From Peromyscus leucopus (Eukaryota > Chordata > Mammalia > Rodentia > Cricetidae), in contig NC_051068.1 of NCBI RefSeq assembly GCF_004664715.2, positions 16,371,798 through 16,435,797 on the forward strand: a stretch of DNA of 64,000 nucleotides, written 5' to 3'. Made by a program: the position numbers and the translations under genes. The notes under the pieces were generated by a model. It was not told where the DNA came from. It made no database searches and saw only the letters and a list, made by a program, of their open reading frames with translations. How positions within the stretch are numbered: position 1 is the first letter of the stretch; each line of letters opens with the position of its first letter. Below, piece by piece: positions 35,305-45,508 of this stretch.

Positions 35305-36162
35305 CTTCCCCTTTTCTTCTTTTTTTAAAAAGGAAGGTTTTAACTTTAACATGGTAAAATTACATATAACAAAACAATTACTGAGCAAGAATTATAGTTA
35401 CAATATTAAAGAAGTTGTCCTATCTATCTTATATTTGTGAGTTTAAGGTTTTATATCTAACTTATCTTTTATCATAACTGAGGAAATTACAACTATCTAG
35501 TTTTCAACCACATCAAAGACCTGAGAAGGAACATAATGGTACCTGAGAAATGGTAGATGGATGCAAGCAACTTTCGGGAATCTTGTAAAAGTAGACCAAG
35601 ACAGCTGGCAGCCTGGACAGTCATCTAATATTTCTCAGCATTGTTGGTGCATTTAAATTGGCTACAGGCCTAGAGTATCTTGACAGACCATTTTTAGAAG
35701 CAGGAATTCTGAGAGACCATCTTACCCTGTCTTGGCAGAGTACAGTGGTCACTTTCCTTGTGTCCCGCTTGTCCAGAAAGGACAGCATTATATTTGTACT
35801 GTCAGTCATCAAGGCAAGGGCAGTTCTTTGCCCAATAGGCCATTTTGTGCCAAAAAAAACAAACTTCCAAATGGAAATGTCTTAGAAGCCCAACATTCTC
35901 TCGGGATCAAATTGGTGCAGCCAGGAGCAATTGTGTCTCACGTCAACAGAATTTTAAGTTATTTAAATGCCATATTCTTTAAGTCTATGAAGTGTTTGAA
36001 GATTACCTATCTATCTGAAATATATCTATGTATACCTAGAAGACTTAACTAACATGGCTACAGATATGATTATCATAGATGACTAATTATTAATCTATTT
36101 TTAATTATCCATTACAATTTTAAATGAGTTACATAAACATAATACCTCAAACATGAATAGAA

Positions 36163-36203
<41 letters not shown>

Positions 36204-36570
36204 CAGTATAACAAAATTAACTTCAAGTTTGTATCAATAAACTAAAATTTATACCAATGTAAAACATTTTAAACATAAACTAAAATCTATACCAATGTTA
36301 AACATTTTAAACAAGTTGTTCTTTAAAAGTAGGTTCATTATTCTACCCTTTTATCTTATCATCTCCATATCCTCCTATATATCTATATCATATCCCCTTT
36401 TCTTTTTTAGAAAGAGATCACATTTATAATCAACCTGTTTTAAATAAAAATATTGGTTTTTCTCTGTCCCATACCAGAGGGCTCTTCTGATTTGGGACAC
36501 AAGAATCTCTTAACCATTTTTTTTAAAGCAATATGTCTGGGTTTAGAGGGGGCGTGAGCCAATTCCTCCA
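35305..36570 (-). mobile_element. Internal 3' half of minus-strand mys-like ERV
   Basis: Reverse complement matches about 43955-45138 of the plus-strand ERV: GGAATTGGCTCAC, AACCCAGACATATTGCTTTAA, GTTAAGAGATTCTTGTGTCCC, GAAAAGGGGATATGATATAGA and AAACTTGAAGTTAATTTTGT. A TA-rich microsatellite at 36165-36207 is expanded relative to the sister copy. Homology stops near 36560-36570, where the transcript-like segment begins. No coding capacity is recognised. Confidence 0.8.
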
Positions 36571-38222
36571 TCAACGCTGCTGATAGCAGCAGAACCTTGA
36601 GAAATATACCTTTGGTTTGCCTCAGAAAAGGAACACATATTGTACTGTAAAGTTTATAAAATTGGCACAAAACATTGTGATAATGTTACAATACCAGTTT
36701 TAAGAGTTCAGTGACTAATGGGGAGCTGATGGGATACATGCAGAACTGTGAAAGCGATCTCACTTAGCCATCTGTACACGTAGACTGTAAATCTACATTC
36801 AGATCATTTCTGAGCTAAGACTATCATCTCAGTTTATCTGTTGAGGTCAACCAGGAAACCCTAGAATATACCTTGATTTTTGCAAAAAAAACAAAATAGG
36901 GGGAGGGGTTTCTTCAGCATTTCAGTCCACGAGTAACAGTATCCTAACAGGCAAAGTGTTCTCGCACTGTCAACATAGAATGAACTGCTGCTGGAGGTCA
37001 ACTTGGGCTTTAATTTGCATTAGCACTTACATGCATAGTAGTCCAAGTTGTTGACCTCATGACTTTTAAAAGTAACTCTAAAAAAGTAAAATGGCCCTTC
37101 TTAGAAGACTAAAGAAAGACATCCAGCCACAGTTGTAAAAAGTCTCATCAAAACAATATACCCTTTTATGAATTACGCCTCAATTAAAAAAAAAAAGTAG
37201 CCCCAAATAAGAAGCAGCTCTGAAAAAGAAAATATAACTTAAGATATTTGAAAAAAAAACAAGGTGAATACAGGTTCAAAAGTAATTAAGATACATTTTC
37301 TTGAGGCTATCTAGAATTAGGCTTTAAAGAATTCTACCATTTCAAGTTTACCACTAGTTACTAGATACCTATTTACAAACAAGATGTTCACCTTTTTTGT
37401 TCCTTTATCAAGAGAAAAATCTATCTTCAGACTATGAGGGTGGTGATGGGGAGGGACTAGAAAACAAGATTCAAACAATCCCATGCAAATATCACATTTT
37501 TCAAATGGAAGAACTCCAAACTGCACTAGAAGTTCCAATCACTAAGACACTTTCCATTGAAATGATTTAAGTACAACTACATGGCACCAAGGTTTAGGCC
37601 TAATATAGGCCTGACAACCAAGTCCTTGTTTTCTGGAAGAAAGGCCTCAAAAGTCCCACTCAATTCCACATAACAATACTTCAAAGATCAATTAGGTTTT
37701 CCTTTCCTTAATATTTTTGTTTTTGACTTCTAATCTTAAAGACTAGATTAGAACTTAGCTCATTTCTCAGAAGGCATTGCTTCCCTTTGCTCTATGAAAG
37801 AGTCCACCAAGACCTCTTCCTCAAAACCATCTAGCCCCAGCCTCCAGCCTATGCTTGTGTTGCATCTTTCTCAACATCCTGAAAAGGTAATGTAGGTAAA
37901 ATATGCTCATAAACATTAAAACTAGTTGTTAGAAAGACGTAACTAGCTTTATAATTTAAGTTTTAAAGCATAAATACTTGCAGCTTAATCTGCACTGACA
38001 ATGATTGTCGAAGCCTGGAATTCAACATTTACAAATTCTCATTCACACACACAAAACACACTATTATCACACAACTTGTGTCTTGAGAGAATCTTCTGCT
38101 TTTTAAATCTTTGGCCTCCCAGTCAATTCCAAGTTCAACCAACTTTTCCGAGTTCTGGTAGTTACCTGGACCACTGAGGCATTGCCACAAGACTTCTTCT
38201 CTTTTGAAACATCCTTTTTCTC
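36560..38222 (-). other. Transcript-like segment of unknown origin (looks like a 3' UTR)
   Basis: On the minus strand this begins AGAAAAAGGATGTTTCAAAA, has short open frames in the first 120-200 nt, then becomes AT-rich non-coding sequence with T-runs. It looks like a mammalian 3' UTR (for example CAATGTTTTGTGCCAATTTT, CAGTACAATATGTGTTCC). It matches no repeat I know and shows no similarity to the ERV or L1 on either side. No poly(A) tail is present at its 3' junction with ERV sequence. I cannot name a parent gene. Confidence 0.45.
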
Positions 38223-38223
38223 T

Positions 38224-38255
38224 AGATATTAGGATAGCTACACCAGCTTGTTTCT
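38224..38255 (-). mobile_element. Short scrap of L1 ORF2 endonuclease domain
   Basis: Minus strand CAGAAGAAACAAGCTGGTG then TAGCTATCCTAATATCT translates as QKKQAGVAILIS, a conserved part of the L1 endonuclease. It lies about 25 nt after the ORF1 stop, so the ORF2 start and about 100 codons are missing; ORF2 ends here. Confidence 0.75.
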
Positions 38256-38279
38256 TCTGTGGTGTATGTTGGTGTGGGA

Positions 38280-39491
38280 TTATCTATTGCTTGATTTTTC
38301 ATGGATGTGTTTAGCTTCTTTGAGTTGAATTTTCCCTTCTAGTGCTTTTTGTAGGGCTGGGTTTGTAGACAGGTATTGATTAAATCTGGTTTTATCCTGG
38401 AATATTTTGTTTACTCCGCCTATGGTGATTAAGAGTTTTGCTGGGTATAATAGTCTGGGTTGGCATCCGTGGTCTCTTAGTGTCTGCATGAGATTTGTCC
38501 ATGATCTTCTAGCTTTCATAGTCTCTATTGAGTAGTCTGGTGTTATTCTGATGGGTTTACCTTTATATGTTACTTGGTCTTTTTCCTTTGCGGCTCTTAA
38601 TATTTTTTCTTTGTCCTGTGTGTTTAGTGTTTTGATTATTATGTGGCGAGGGGACTTTTTTTTTGGATCCAGCCTATTCGGTGTTCTGTAAGCTTCTTGT
38701 ATCTTCATATGTATTTCTTTCTTTAGGTTAGGAAAGTTTTCTTCTATGATTTTGTTGAATATATTTTCTGTGCCTTTGAGTTGGTATTCTTCTCCTTCTT
38801 CTATCCCTATTATTCTTAGGTTTGGTCTTTTCATGGTGTCCAAAATTTCCTGGACGTTTTGTGTTACAACTTTTTTGTCTTTAGTGTTTTCTTTGACTGA
38901 CGAATCTATTTTCTCTATCGTGTCTTCAGTGTCAGAGATTCTCTGTCCTATCTCTTGCAATTGGTTGGTTATGCTTGTTTCTGTAGCTCCTGTTTGTTTT
39001 GTCAGGATTTCTATTTCCAGCATTCCCTCAGCATGTGTTTTCTTTATTGTCTCAAATTCATTTTTCAGATCTTGGAATGTTTCTTTCATCTGTTTAATTG
39101 CTTTTTCTTGGCTTGATTTGATTTCTTCCCATTTTTTGTTCATTTTTTCTTCCATTTCTTTAAGGGAGTTTTTAATTTCCTCTTTAAGGGAAGTTTTTAT
39201 TTCCTTTTTAAGAGAGCTTTTCATTTCCTCTTTAAGGAAAGTTTTTATTTCCTCTTTAAGGTAGTTTTTCATTTCCTCCTTAAGGAAAGTTTTTATTTCC
39301 TCATTGAGGGAATGTTTTATTTCTTCTTTAAGGGCCTCTATCATCTTATTAAAGTCATTTTTAGGGTTGATCTCTTCTGTTTCTTCTGTCATGGTATGTT
39401 TACGTCTTGCAGGTGTAGAATCACTAGGTTCTGATGTTGCCATATAGGTCTTTATGTTGTTGCCTGTATTTTTGCACTGGCGTCTACTCAT
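38280..39491 (-). CDS. L1 ORF1 protein, intact 403 codons
   Basis: ATG at 39491-39489 (MSRRQCKNTGNN) and TAA at 38282-38280. ORF1p is the L1 trimeric RNA-binding chaperone. Residues about 40-165 form a Lys/Glu-rich coiled coil with repeated 14-residue units (EEIKTFLKEEMKN type). About 225-330 is the RRM (RPNLRIIGIEEG), and the C-terminal domain carries SPRHIIIKT, YKGKPIRITPDYS and ARRSW. All parts are in one frame without a stop, so the copy is young. It is longer than the mouse protein (about 360-370 residues as I recall), apparently from extra coiled-coil units. ORF2 is missing, so it could act only in trans if expressed. Confidence 0.92.
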   Translation of the reverse strand: MSRRQCKNTGNNIKTYMATSEPSDSTPARRKHTMTEETEEINPKNDFNKMIEALKEEIKHSLNEEIKTFLKEEMKNYLKEEIKTFLKEEMKSSLKKEIKTSLKEEIKNSLKEMEEKMNKKWEEIKSSQEKAIKQMKETFQDLKNEFETIKKTHAEGMLEIEILTKQTGATETSITNQLQEIGQRISDTEDTIEKIDSSVKENTKDKKVVTQNVQEILDTMKRPNLRIIGIEEGEEYQLKGTENIFNKIIEENFPNLKKEIHMKIQEAYRTPNRLDPKKKSPRHIIIKTLNTQDKEKILRAAKEKDQVTYKGKPIRITPDYSIETMKARRSWTNLMQTLRDHGCQPRLLYPAKLLITIGGVNKIFQDKTRFNQYLSTNPALQKALEGKIQLKEAKHIHEKSSNR

Positions 39492-40559
39492 CTTTTCCTC
39501 TGTGCGGTGCAGGTGGTGTCTGTGTCTGAGAGTGCCTCTCTTGTTCTAATTTTTAGTCTTGGTTTAGTAGGGGTTCTTGGTTAAATTGGTGCTATTGGGC
39601 TGTTTCTTCAGGGGCAGCTGATTTCAGTCGGTGAATTATATACTTATGATTCTGGTGATCTGGTTTAGTGGCTGGGTAGCGCCTTCTTCTGTGTTCCCAG
39701 GTCACGTTTTGTTCATTTGTCAACTCCTCAGCTGATCTGGTTTCTTCAGACTTCCAACTGTAGGCATCTGAATCCTCTACCCAGATGGGTTTCAGCTGAG
39801 CAGGGTAGTCTCACCAACACCTCCAAGTTGTTGGGTTTCACAGGATCAGCAGTTGGGCCCTGGGTTGTCCCCAGACGGAGTGTCCAGACTCGCCCTGGTT
39901 CCGACCCACAGAGATAGCCTCTTCCCCAGGTGTTGGGGCCAGGGGTGTCCCCGTTCCAAGCTGCGTCCGCCTGTCTCCCGGGCCTGTCTACCTCTGCAGT
40001 CTGCTGCCACAGGCCCACCTGCGTCTGCTTGTCTCCGCCGCCGGGCCTGTATGTCCCTGTCAGCTGCCACTGGCTCTGTCCACCCCTGTGGGCCGCCAAC
40101 GGGCCTGTATGTCTCTGCTGGCCGCCGCCACGGGCCTACCTACCCCTGCCCGTTACTGCTGCTGGGCCCATCCACCTCTGCGAACTGCCACCGGGCCTGT
40201 ATGTCTCTGCCGGTTGCCGCTGGGCCTGTATGTCCCTGTCGGCTGCTGCCACCGGGCCCTTCCACCTCCGCGAGTCGCTGACCTGTGTCTGCCTGTCTCC
40301 ACCGCGTGGCCTGTCTACTTCTGTGGACCGCCGCCAGGCCTGAATGTCTCTGTGGGCCGCTGCCAATGGTCCTGTCCACCTCTGTCTGCTTATCTCCGCT
40401 GCAGGGCCTGTCCACCTCTGTGGGCTGCCGCTGGGCCTGAATGTCTCCGCCAGCTGCCACTGGTCCTAAATGTCCCTGTCAGCCACTGCCGCCGGACCCG
40501 TCTACCTCCGCGGGCCACTGCCACAGGCCTACCTGCGTCTGCTTGTCTCTGCCATCAAG
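39492..40559 (-). promoter_or_regulatory. L1 5' UTR with GC-rich monomer-like repeats
   Basis: 40559 to about 39950 (minus sense) is a G-rich, CpG-containing array of short units alternating around GAGACATACAGGCCCGGTGG and CAGAGGTGGACAGGCCC, roughly 20-25 bp each and imperfect. 39950-39492 is non-repetitive leader including CCAAGACTAAAAATTAGAAC before the ORF1 ATG. Rodent L1 promoters sit in tandem 5' monomers, so this is the probable promoter. The CpG-rich islet is in strong contrast to the AT-rich surroundings. Overlapping open frames here on both strands are composition artefacts. Confidence 0.75.
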
Positions 40560-42115
40560 GGGCCATTTTTATTCAAACTACTACAATGTGGTTATTAACT
40601 GTTAAGTCAAAAGTACTCAAGCTATCATCCATAGTACCAGAGAGAGTAGGTATAGAGGAAGGGATATGAGGGTCCAGATAGGTTCTAATGGGTAGATGGT
40701 GGGGGGAAGGCTGGACAGGAGGATCAAGAAGGGAGGAAGGAGGGAGATGGGGCTGAGGTAGGGAATACAGGGAGAGACAGCTAAAATTAAGGAGCACTTG
40801 GAAACCTAATATAGCAGAAGCATTCTAAAAGATATACATATATGAAGACAATCTAGATTAAATTACCAAATAATGGGGGACACAAAGTCCCAACTAGCCC
40901 TCTCTTGTCACCAAATGAAGCTCCCAATACCAAGATTGGGTTACATCTAATTGAATTGTTGGGCAAGGTTTCCCATGGGAATCCTCAAACAATCCTGGCT
41001 GTTGCTGAGACAATGATAAGTTGCTCTCCATTAACTTACAGTAAACCCCAGTTGCTGAAGAAAACACCCACACAACTCACTGAATATGGAGAAGTCAAAC
41101 CAGTGTCTACATAGATAGAACATTCACCACTGTGTTTTAGCATCTTTGGTACAGGAAAGGTACTCTGCACACCACCAAAAGAGAAACAGAAACACCAACC
41201 CAGCCACAAACCCTTTGATCTACAATGGTATTCAGCCTGCAAGATATGCTAATGCAATGGTGGCACAAAGCTGTGGGAGTTACCAGGCAGTAAATGAAGT
41301 GACTTAAGGCCCACTCTGTGAGATGGAACCCATACCTGGCATTGCCTGGGTAACCCAAGACCCAGAGACTAGATAGCCCAGGAACCAGAGGGAAAATGAA
41401 ATACTAGTGGTCTAAAAAAAAAAAAAAAAAGGGAAAGAAAAAAAAGTGATAAAATGACTCCTAATGGTATTCTACTATACTCATAGATCAGTGCCTTGTT
41501 CAGCCATCACCAGAGAAGCTTCCTCCTATAGCTGATGAGAACAAATACAGAGAGCCATAGTCAGACAGAGAGACTGACCCCGGAACACTCAGAACACGTA
41601 GAATGTCTTCACCAAGTCCCTCTCCTCAGAGCTCAGGGAATATCACAGAGAAAGAGGCAGAAAGAATGTAACAGCCAGAAAGGAAGGAAGATACCAAGAA
41701 AACAAGGCCCTCTATATCAACATGAGCAAGGCTTATATGAACTCACAGAGACTGAAGCAGCATGCACAGGGCCTGCCAGAGTCGAGACTCGGTCCTCTGC
41801 ATATATAGATTATGGCTTCCAGTTTAGTGTTTTTATATAATTCCTGAGTGTGTGAACAAGGGAGTCTGATTTTTGTGTCTTCTCTTGAGCTCTTTTCCTT
41901 TGGTTTGTTTGTCTTGTCCAACTTTGTTGTGATATTTTATTTTGATATATATATATATAATCTCTTAGAATCCTGCTCTTTTTAAATGAGATACATAAAG
42001 GGAACAGATCCAGGTGGGAGAGGAGGTGGGAAGAAACTAGGAAGAATAGAGGGAGGGGAAACTGTAATCAGGATACATTATGTGAGAAAATAACCTATTT
42101 TCAATAAAAGGAAAA
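40560..42115 (+). mobile_element. L1 3' UTR, right half of the interrupted L1
   Basis: Resumes the element left at 34940: ATGTGGTTATTAACTGTTAAG, GGGAATACAGGGAGAGACAG, CTAAAATTAAGGAGC, ACCAAATAATGGGGGACAC, ACACCCACACAACTCACTGA, GGGTAACCCAAGACCCAGAG, ACTCACAGAGACTGAAGCAG and a terminal TTTTCAATAAAAGGAAAAT. Ends near 42115 with the A-rich AATAAAAGG tail. Confidence 0.75.
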
Positions 42116-42124
42116 TAATGTGAA

Positions 42125-42573
42125 AAGACAACCCCCCCACAAAAAAAGAGGATGTGAAGAAATTGAAGACCTATGCAATGTTGGAAGAAATGTTAAACAG
42201 CATAATCAGTATGGAAAAATAACGTGAATATTCTTCAAAAAGTAACCCTGAAGATAGATCTGTCATATGACAGAAATTTTACACCTGGTTATTTATCCAA
42301 AAGAACTAAATGTACCAAGCTTAAAAGATAGTTTCACTTTGATTGTCATGGTAGCAATTTTCACAATAGCCAAGATATGAAAATCAATGTCCACTGATGG
42401 GTAACCTAATAATAAAATTGTGGTCTGTATATACAATAAACTGCTATTTATGTTACCTTCAAGACATTATAGCAAACGTAATAAGACCTTTGGAGAAGGA
42501 CAAATACTCCCCTGTTTTATTTTTAAGAGGTATCTAATATGGTTTAACCCATGGAGACAGAAAGAATATGTTA
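42125..42573 (+). mobile_element. Old L1 ORF2 fragment, split by an ERV
   Basis: GAGGATGTGAAGAAATTGAA, AAACAGCATAATCAGTATGG, TTCACAATAGCCAAGATATG and TCAATGTCCACTGATGGGTA match the C-terminal ORF2 region. The ERV inserted at ATGTTA (42568-42573). The other flank from 45503 is too diverged for me to confirm as L1. Confidence 0.6.
42568..42573 (+). other. Target-site duplication (left) ATGTTA
   Basis: Exact 6-bp match to 45503-45508. Confidence 0.95.
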
Positions 42574-42935
42574 TGCTGTGGATATTGCTCTATATAAATA
42601 AAACATTGATGGCCAGTGATCAGGCAGGAAGTAGGTTGCCAGGCAGGAAGTAGGTGGGACAAGGAGAGAGGAGAATTCTGGGAAGCGGAAGGCTGAAGGG
42701 AGACACTGCAGCCACCGCCAGGAGAAGCAGCATGTGAAGACTCTAGTAAGCCACCAGCCATGTGGCAAGGTATAGATTTATAAAAATGGGTTAATTTAAG
42801 ATATAAGAACAGTTAGCAAGAAGCCTGTCACAGCCATACAGTTTGTAAGTAATATAAGCGTCTGAGTGATTAGTTTATAAGTAGACTGTGGGACTGGGGG
42901 GCTTGGGGAACCTGGAGAGAAGCCCTCCAGCAACA
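42574..42935 (+). repeat. 5' LTR (362 bp)
   Basis: TGCTGTGGATATTGCTC ... CCCTCCAGCAACA. TATATAAATAAAAC near its start combines a TATA-like box and AATAAA. A GGCAGGAAGTAGGT motif is repeated twice in tandem near 42628-42660. Confidence 0.93.
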
Positions 42936-42937
42936 AA

Positions 42938-42955
42938 TGGCGCCCAACGGCTTGA
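42938..42955 (+). other. Primer-binding site, tRNA-Lys type
   Basis: TGGCGCCCAACGGCTTGA begins 2 nt after the LTR. The first 12 nt equal the complement of the tRNA-Lys(1,2) 3' end (TGGCGCCCAACG); the rest has diverged. Confidence 0.7.
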
Positions 42956-43171
42956 GTTTCCACCTTAAACCTGAGAATGTTTAATAACCAATTCTAAACA
43001 GAACCAAAACCAGGTTCCTGCTTCTTGTCTCATACGGGCAGCTAGATGCGGCAAAACGCAGGTTTGAACACTGGCAGGTTCCTGGCATGTGAGTTTCACC
43101 GGCAGTATGGCAGGAATGAGGCGTCTGCCAGCGGCACATTACACTGTGTGGTAGATTTAGTCTTTACTAGT

Positions 43172-43202
<31 letters not shown>

Positions 43203-45118
43203 CCCAAGAAGTTTCTGGGCTACACGCTGCTTTGATAAGAAGCATAGACCCACTATTTCTGAGAATTGATGGCTCCCAGAGCTGGTGGAAAATGTACTAC
43301 TGCCATGTTGGAAAGCTGAAGTGGGCGGAGCCAACAGCCACAGCACTGTTTCAGGCTTAGAAGGCTACAGTTTAAAGCAATAGGCTCACAAAAAGACTGA
43401 TTTAGATAAAATCATTTACAATGTGTGTAAAGTTTACATAGGCTTGAAAGAGAAAAAAAAGATGAATTAATATAAAAAAAACCACGTAAAGATGAATATT
43501 ACACAGAGAATCTGGATTGTGTTGTCTTTGGGATTTTTAACTGCAAAAAAATATTTGATCGAAAAAGATGTTGAATTAAACCAATATGTATATTTTAAAG
43601 GTACCTTGACTTCAAAATTTGGATATAAGGATATGTTACTTTGGAAAAGAGGTTCTGCTTTTGTTTTCACAGAAAGCCAGAGGCTATGGATTTGTTCCAT
43701 ATTAAGACACATCAGGTTTGACCAGCCAAGACCCCCTGAAAGATCTCCGATGACACCGTGGCCCAGATGATCCAACACCCAGAACGGTTTCAAGGCAACT
43801 GGCTCCCACAATACAACCTCAAGGAGTACCCCATAGGCCTAAAATTTTCTTTGCATCCCCATAAAATACAGCACCCCCCTCCAGCAGGAAGTAGTAAGAG
43901 ATGCTACGCCCAAATTCCCAAATATACCAAGCTGGCTTTAGAGGTGGAATTGGCTCACTCCCCCTCTAAACCCAGACATATTGCTTTAAAAAAAAATGGT
44001 TAAGAGATTCTTGTGTCCCAAATCAGAAGAGCCCTCTGGTGTGGGACAGAGAAAAACCAATATTTTTATTTAAAACAGGTTGATTATAAATGTGATCTCT
44101 TTTTAAAAAAGAAAAGGGGATATGATATAGATATATAGGAGGATATAGAGATGATAAGATAAAAGGGTAGATTAATGAACCTACTTTTAAAGAACAACTT
44201 GTTTAAAATGATTTACATTGGTATAAATTTTAGTTTATTGATACAAACTTGAAGTTAATTTTGTTATACTGTATATATATACTTCTATTCTTGTTTGAGG
44301 TACTATGTTTATGTAACTCATTTAAAATTGTAATGGAGAATTAAAAAATAGATTAATACTTAGTCATCTATGATAATCATATATGTAGCCATGTTAGTTA
44401 AATCTTCTAGATATACATAGATATATTTCAGATATATAGGTAATCTTCAAACACTTCATAGACCTAGAGAATATGGCATTTAAATAACTTAGCATTCTGT
44501 TGACGTGAGACACAATTGCTCCTGGCTGCACCAATTTGATCCCGAGAGAATGTTGGGCTTCTAAGACATTTCCATTTGGAAGTTTGTCTTTTTGGCACAA
44601 AATGGCCTATTGGGCAAAGAACTGCCCTTGCCTTGATGGCTGACAGTACAAACGCAATGCTGTCCTTCCTGGACAAGCGGGACACAAGGAAAGCGACTAC
44701 TGTACTCTGCCAAGACAGAGTAAGATGGTCTTTCAGAATTCCTGCTTCTGAAAATGGTCTGTCAGATACTCTAGGCCTGTAGCCAATTTGAATGCACCAA
44801 CAATGCTGAGAAACATTAGGTGACTGTCCAGGCTGCCAGCTGTCTCGGTCTACTCTTGCAAGATTCCCGAAAGTTGCTTGCATCCATCCACCATTTCTCA
44901 GGTACCATTATGTTCCTTCTCAGGTCTTTGGTATGGCTGAAAACTAGATAGTTGTAATTTCCTCAGTTATGATAAAAGATAAGTTAGATATAAACCCTTA
45001 AACTCACAAATATAAGATAGATAGGACATCTTCTTTAATATTGTAACTATAATTCTTGCTCAGTAATTGTTTTGTTATATATAATTTCACCATGTTAAAG
45101 TTAAAACCTTCCTTTTTA

Positions 45119-45138
45119 AAAAAAGAAAAAAGGGGAAG
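45119..45138 (+). other. Polypurine tract
   Basis: AAAAAAGAAAAAAGGGGAAG immediately precedes the 3' LTR TG. Confidence 0.85.
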
Positions 45139-45502
45139 TGCTGTGGATATTGCTCTATATAAATAAAACACTGATGGCCAGTGATCAGGAAGGAAGTAGG
45201 TTGCCAGGCAGGAAGTAGGTGGGACAAGGAGAGAGGAGAATTCTGGGAAGCAGAAGGCTGAGGGGGGAGACACTGCAGCCACTGCCAGGACAAGCAGCAT
45301 GTAAAGACTCTGGTAAGCCACCAGCCACGTGGCAAGGTATAGATTTATAAAAATGGGTTAATTTAAGATATAAGAACAGTTAGCAAGAAGCCTGCCACAG
45401 CCATACAGATTGTAAGTAATATAAGCATCTGAGTGATTATTTTATACGTGGATTGTGGGACTGCGGGGCTTGGGGAACCTGGAGAGAAGCCCTCCAGCAA
45501 CA
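45139..45502 (+). repeat. 3' LTR (364 bp)
   Basis: TGCTGTGGATATTGCTC ... CCCTCCAGCAACA, followed directly by the target duplication ATGTTA at 45503-45508. Confidence 0.93.
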
Positions 45503-45508
45503 ATGTTA

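Larger units (their letters stand above)
34941..40559 (-). mobile_element. Composite insertion: L1 5' UTR + ORF1 + transcript-like segment + ERV 3' half
   Basis: Read on the minus strand the block runs in order: GC-rich L1 5' UTR (40559-39492), intact ORF1 (39491-38280), a scrap of ORF2 endonuclease sequence (about 38255-38224), about 1.66 kb resembling a 3' UTR (38222-36560), then a mys-like ERV internal region and 3' LTR (36570-34941). Both flanks are parts of the same L1 3' region: 34940 ends just before the usual TGAGTGAGGTAAC, and 40560 resumes around ATTCAAACTACT...ATGTGGTTATTAAC. Only about 30-50 bp of that L1 seem to be missing. No 5' LTR, no A-tail at the internal junctions and no exact target duplication are visible. 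It could be one chimeric insertion or several nested events with a deletion. Confidence 0.6.
42574..45502 (+). mobile_element. Complete non-autonomous class II ERV (mys-like), plus strand
   Basis: 5' LTR 42574-42935, primer site 42938-42955, internal 42936-45138, polypurine tract about 45119-45138, 3' LTR 45139-45502, flanked by ATGTTA on both sides. Total 2929 bp. The internal 2.2 kb has no recognisable gag, pro, pol or env; frames there are short. It must have been moved by proteins of another element. By eye the LTRs differ at about 17 sites plus one 2-nt indel (roughly 4.7 percent). A 27-nt A-run lies at 43176-43202. Confidence 0.95.

Noticed and set aside
38746..39264. 172-codon plus-strand frame opposite ORF1
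   Set aside because: Shadow of the Lys/Glu-rich ORF1 coiled coil; the Phe/Ser-rich peptide is what its complement encodes.
39746..40669. Many overlapping frames up to 193 codons on both strands of the GC-rich block
   Set aside because: GC-rich repetitive L1 5' UTR lacks stops by composition; all frames are open at once and none has a domain.
44394..44883. 139-codon minus and 68-codon plus frames in the ERV internal region as a viral gene
   Set aside because: Present on both strands, not matching gag, pol or env motifs, and broken in the sister copies at 35.6 and 47 kb.
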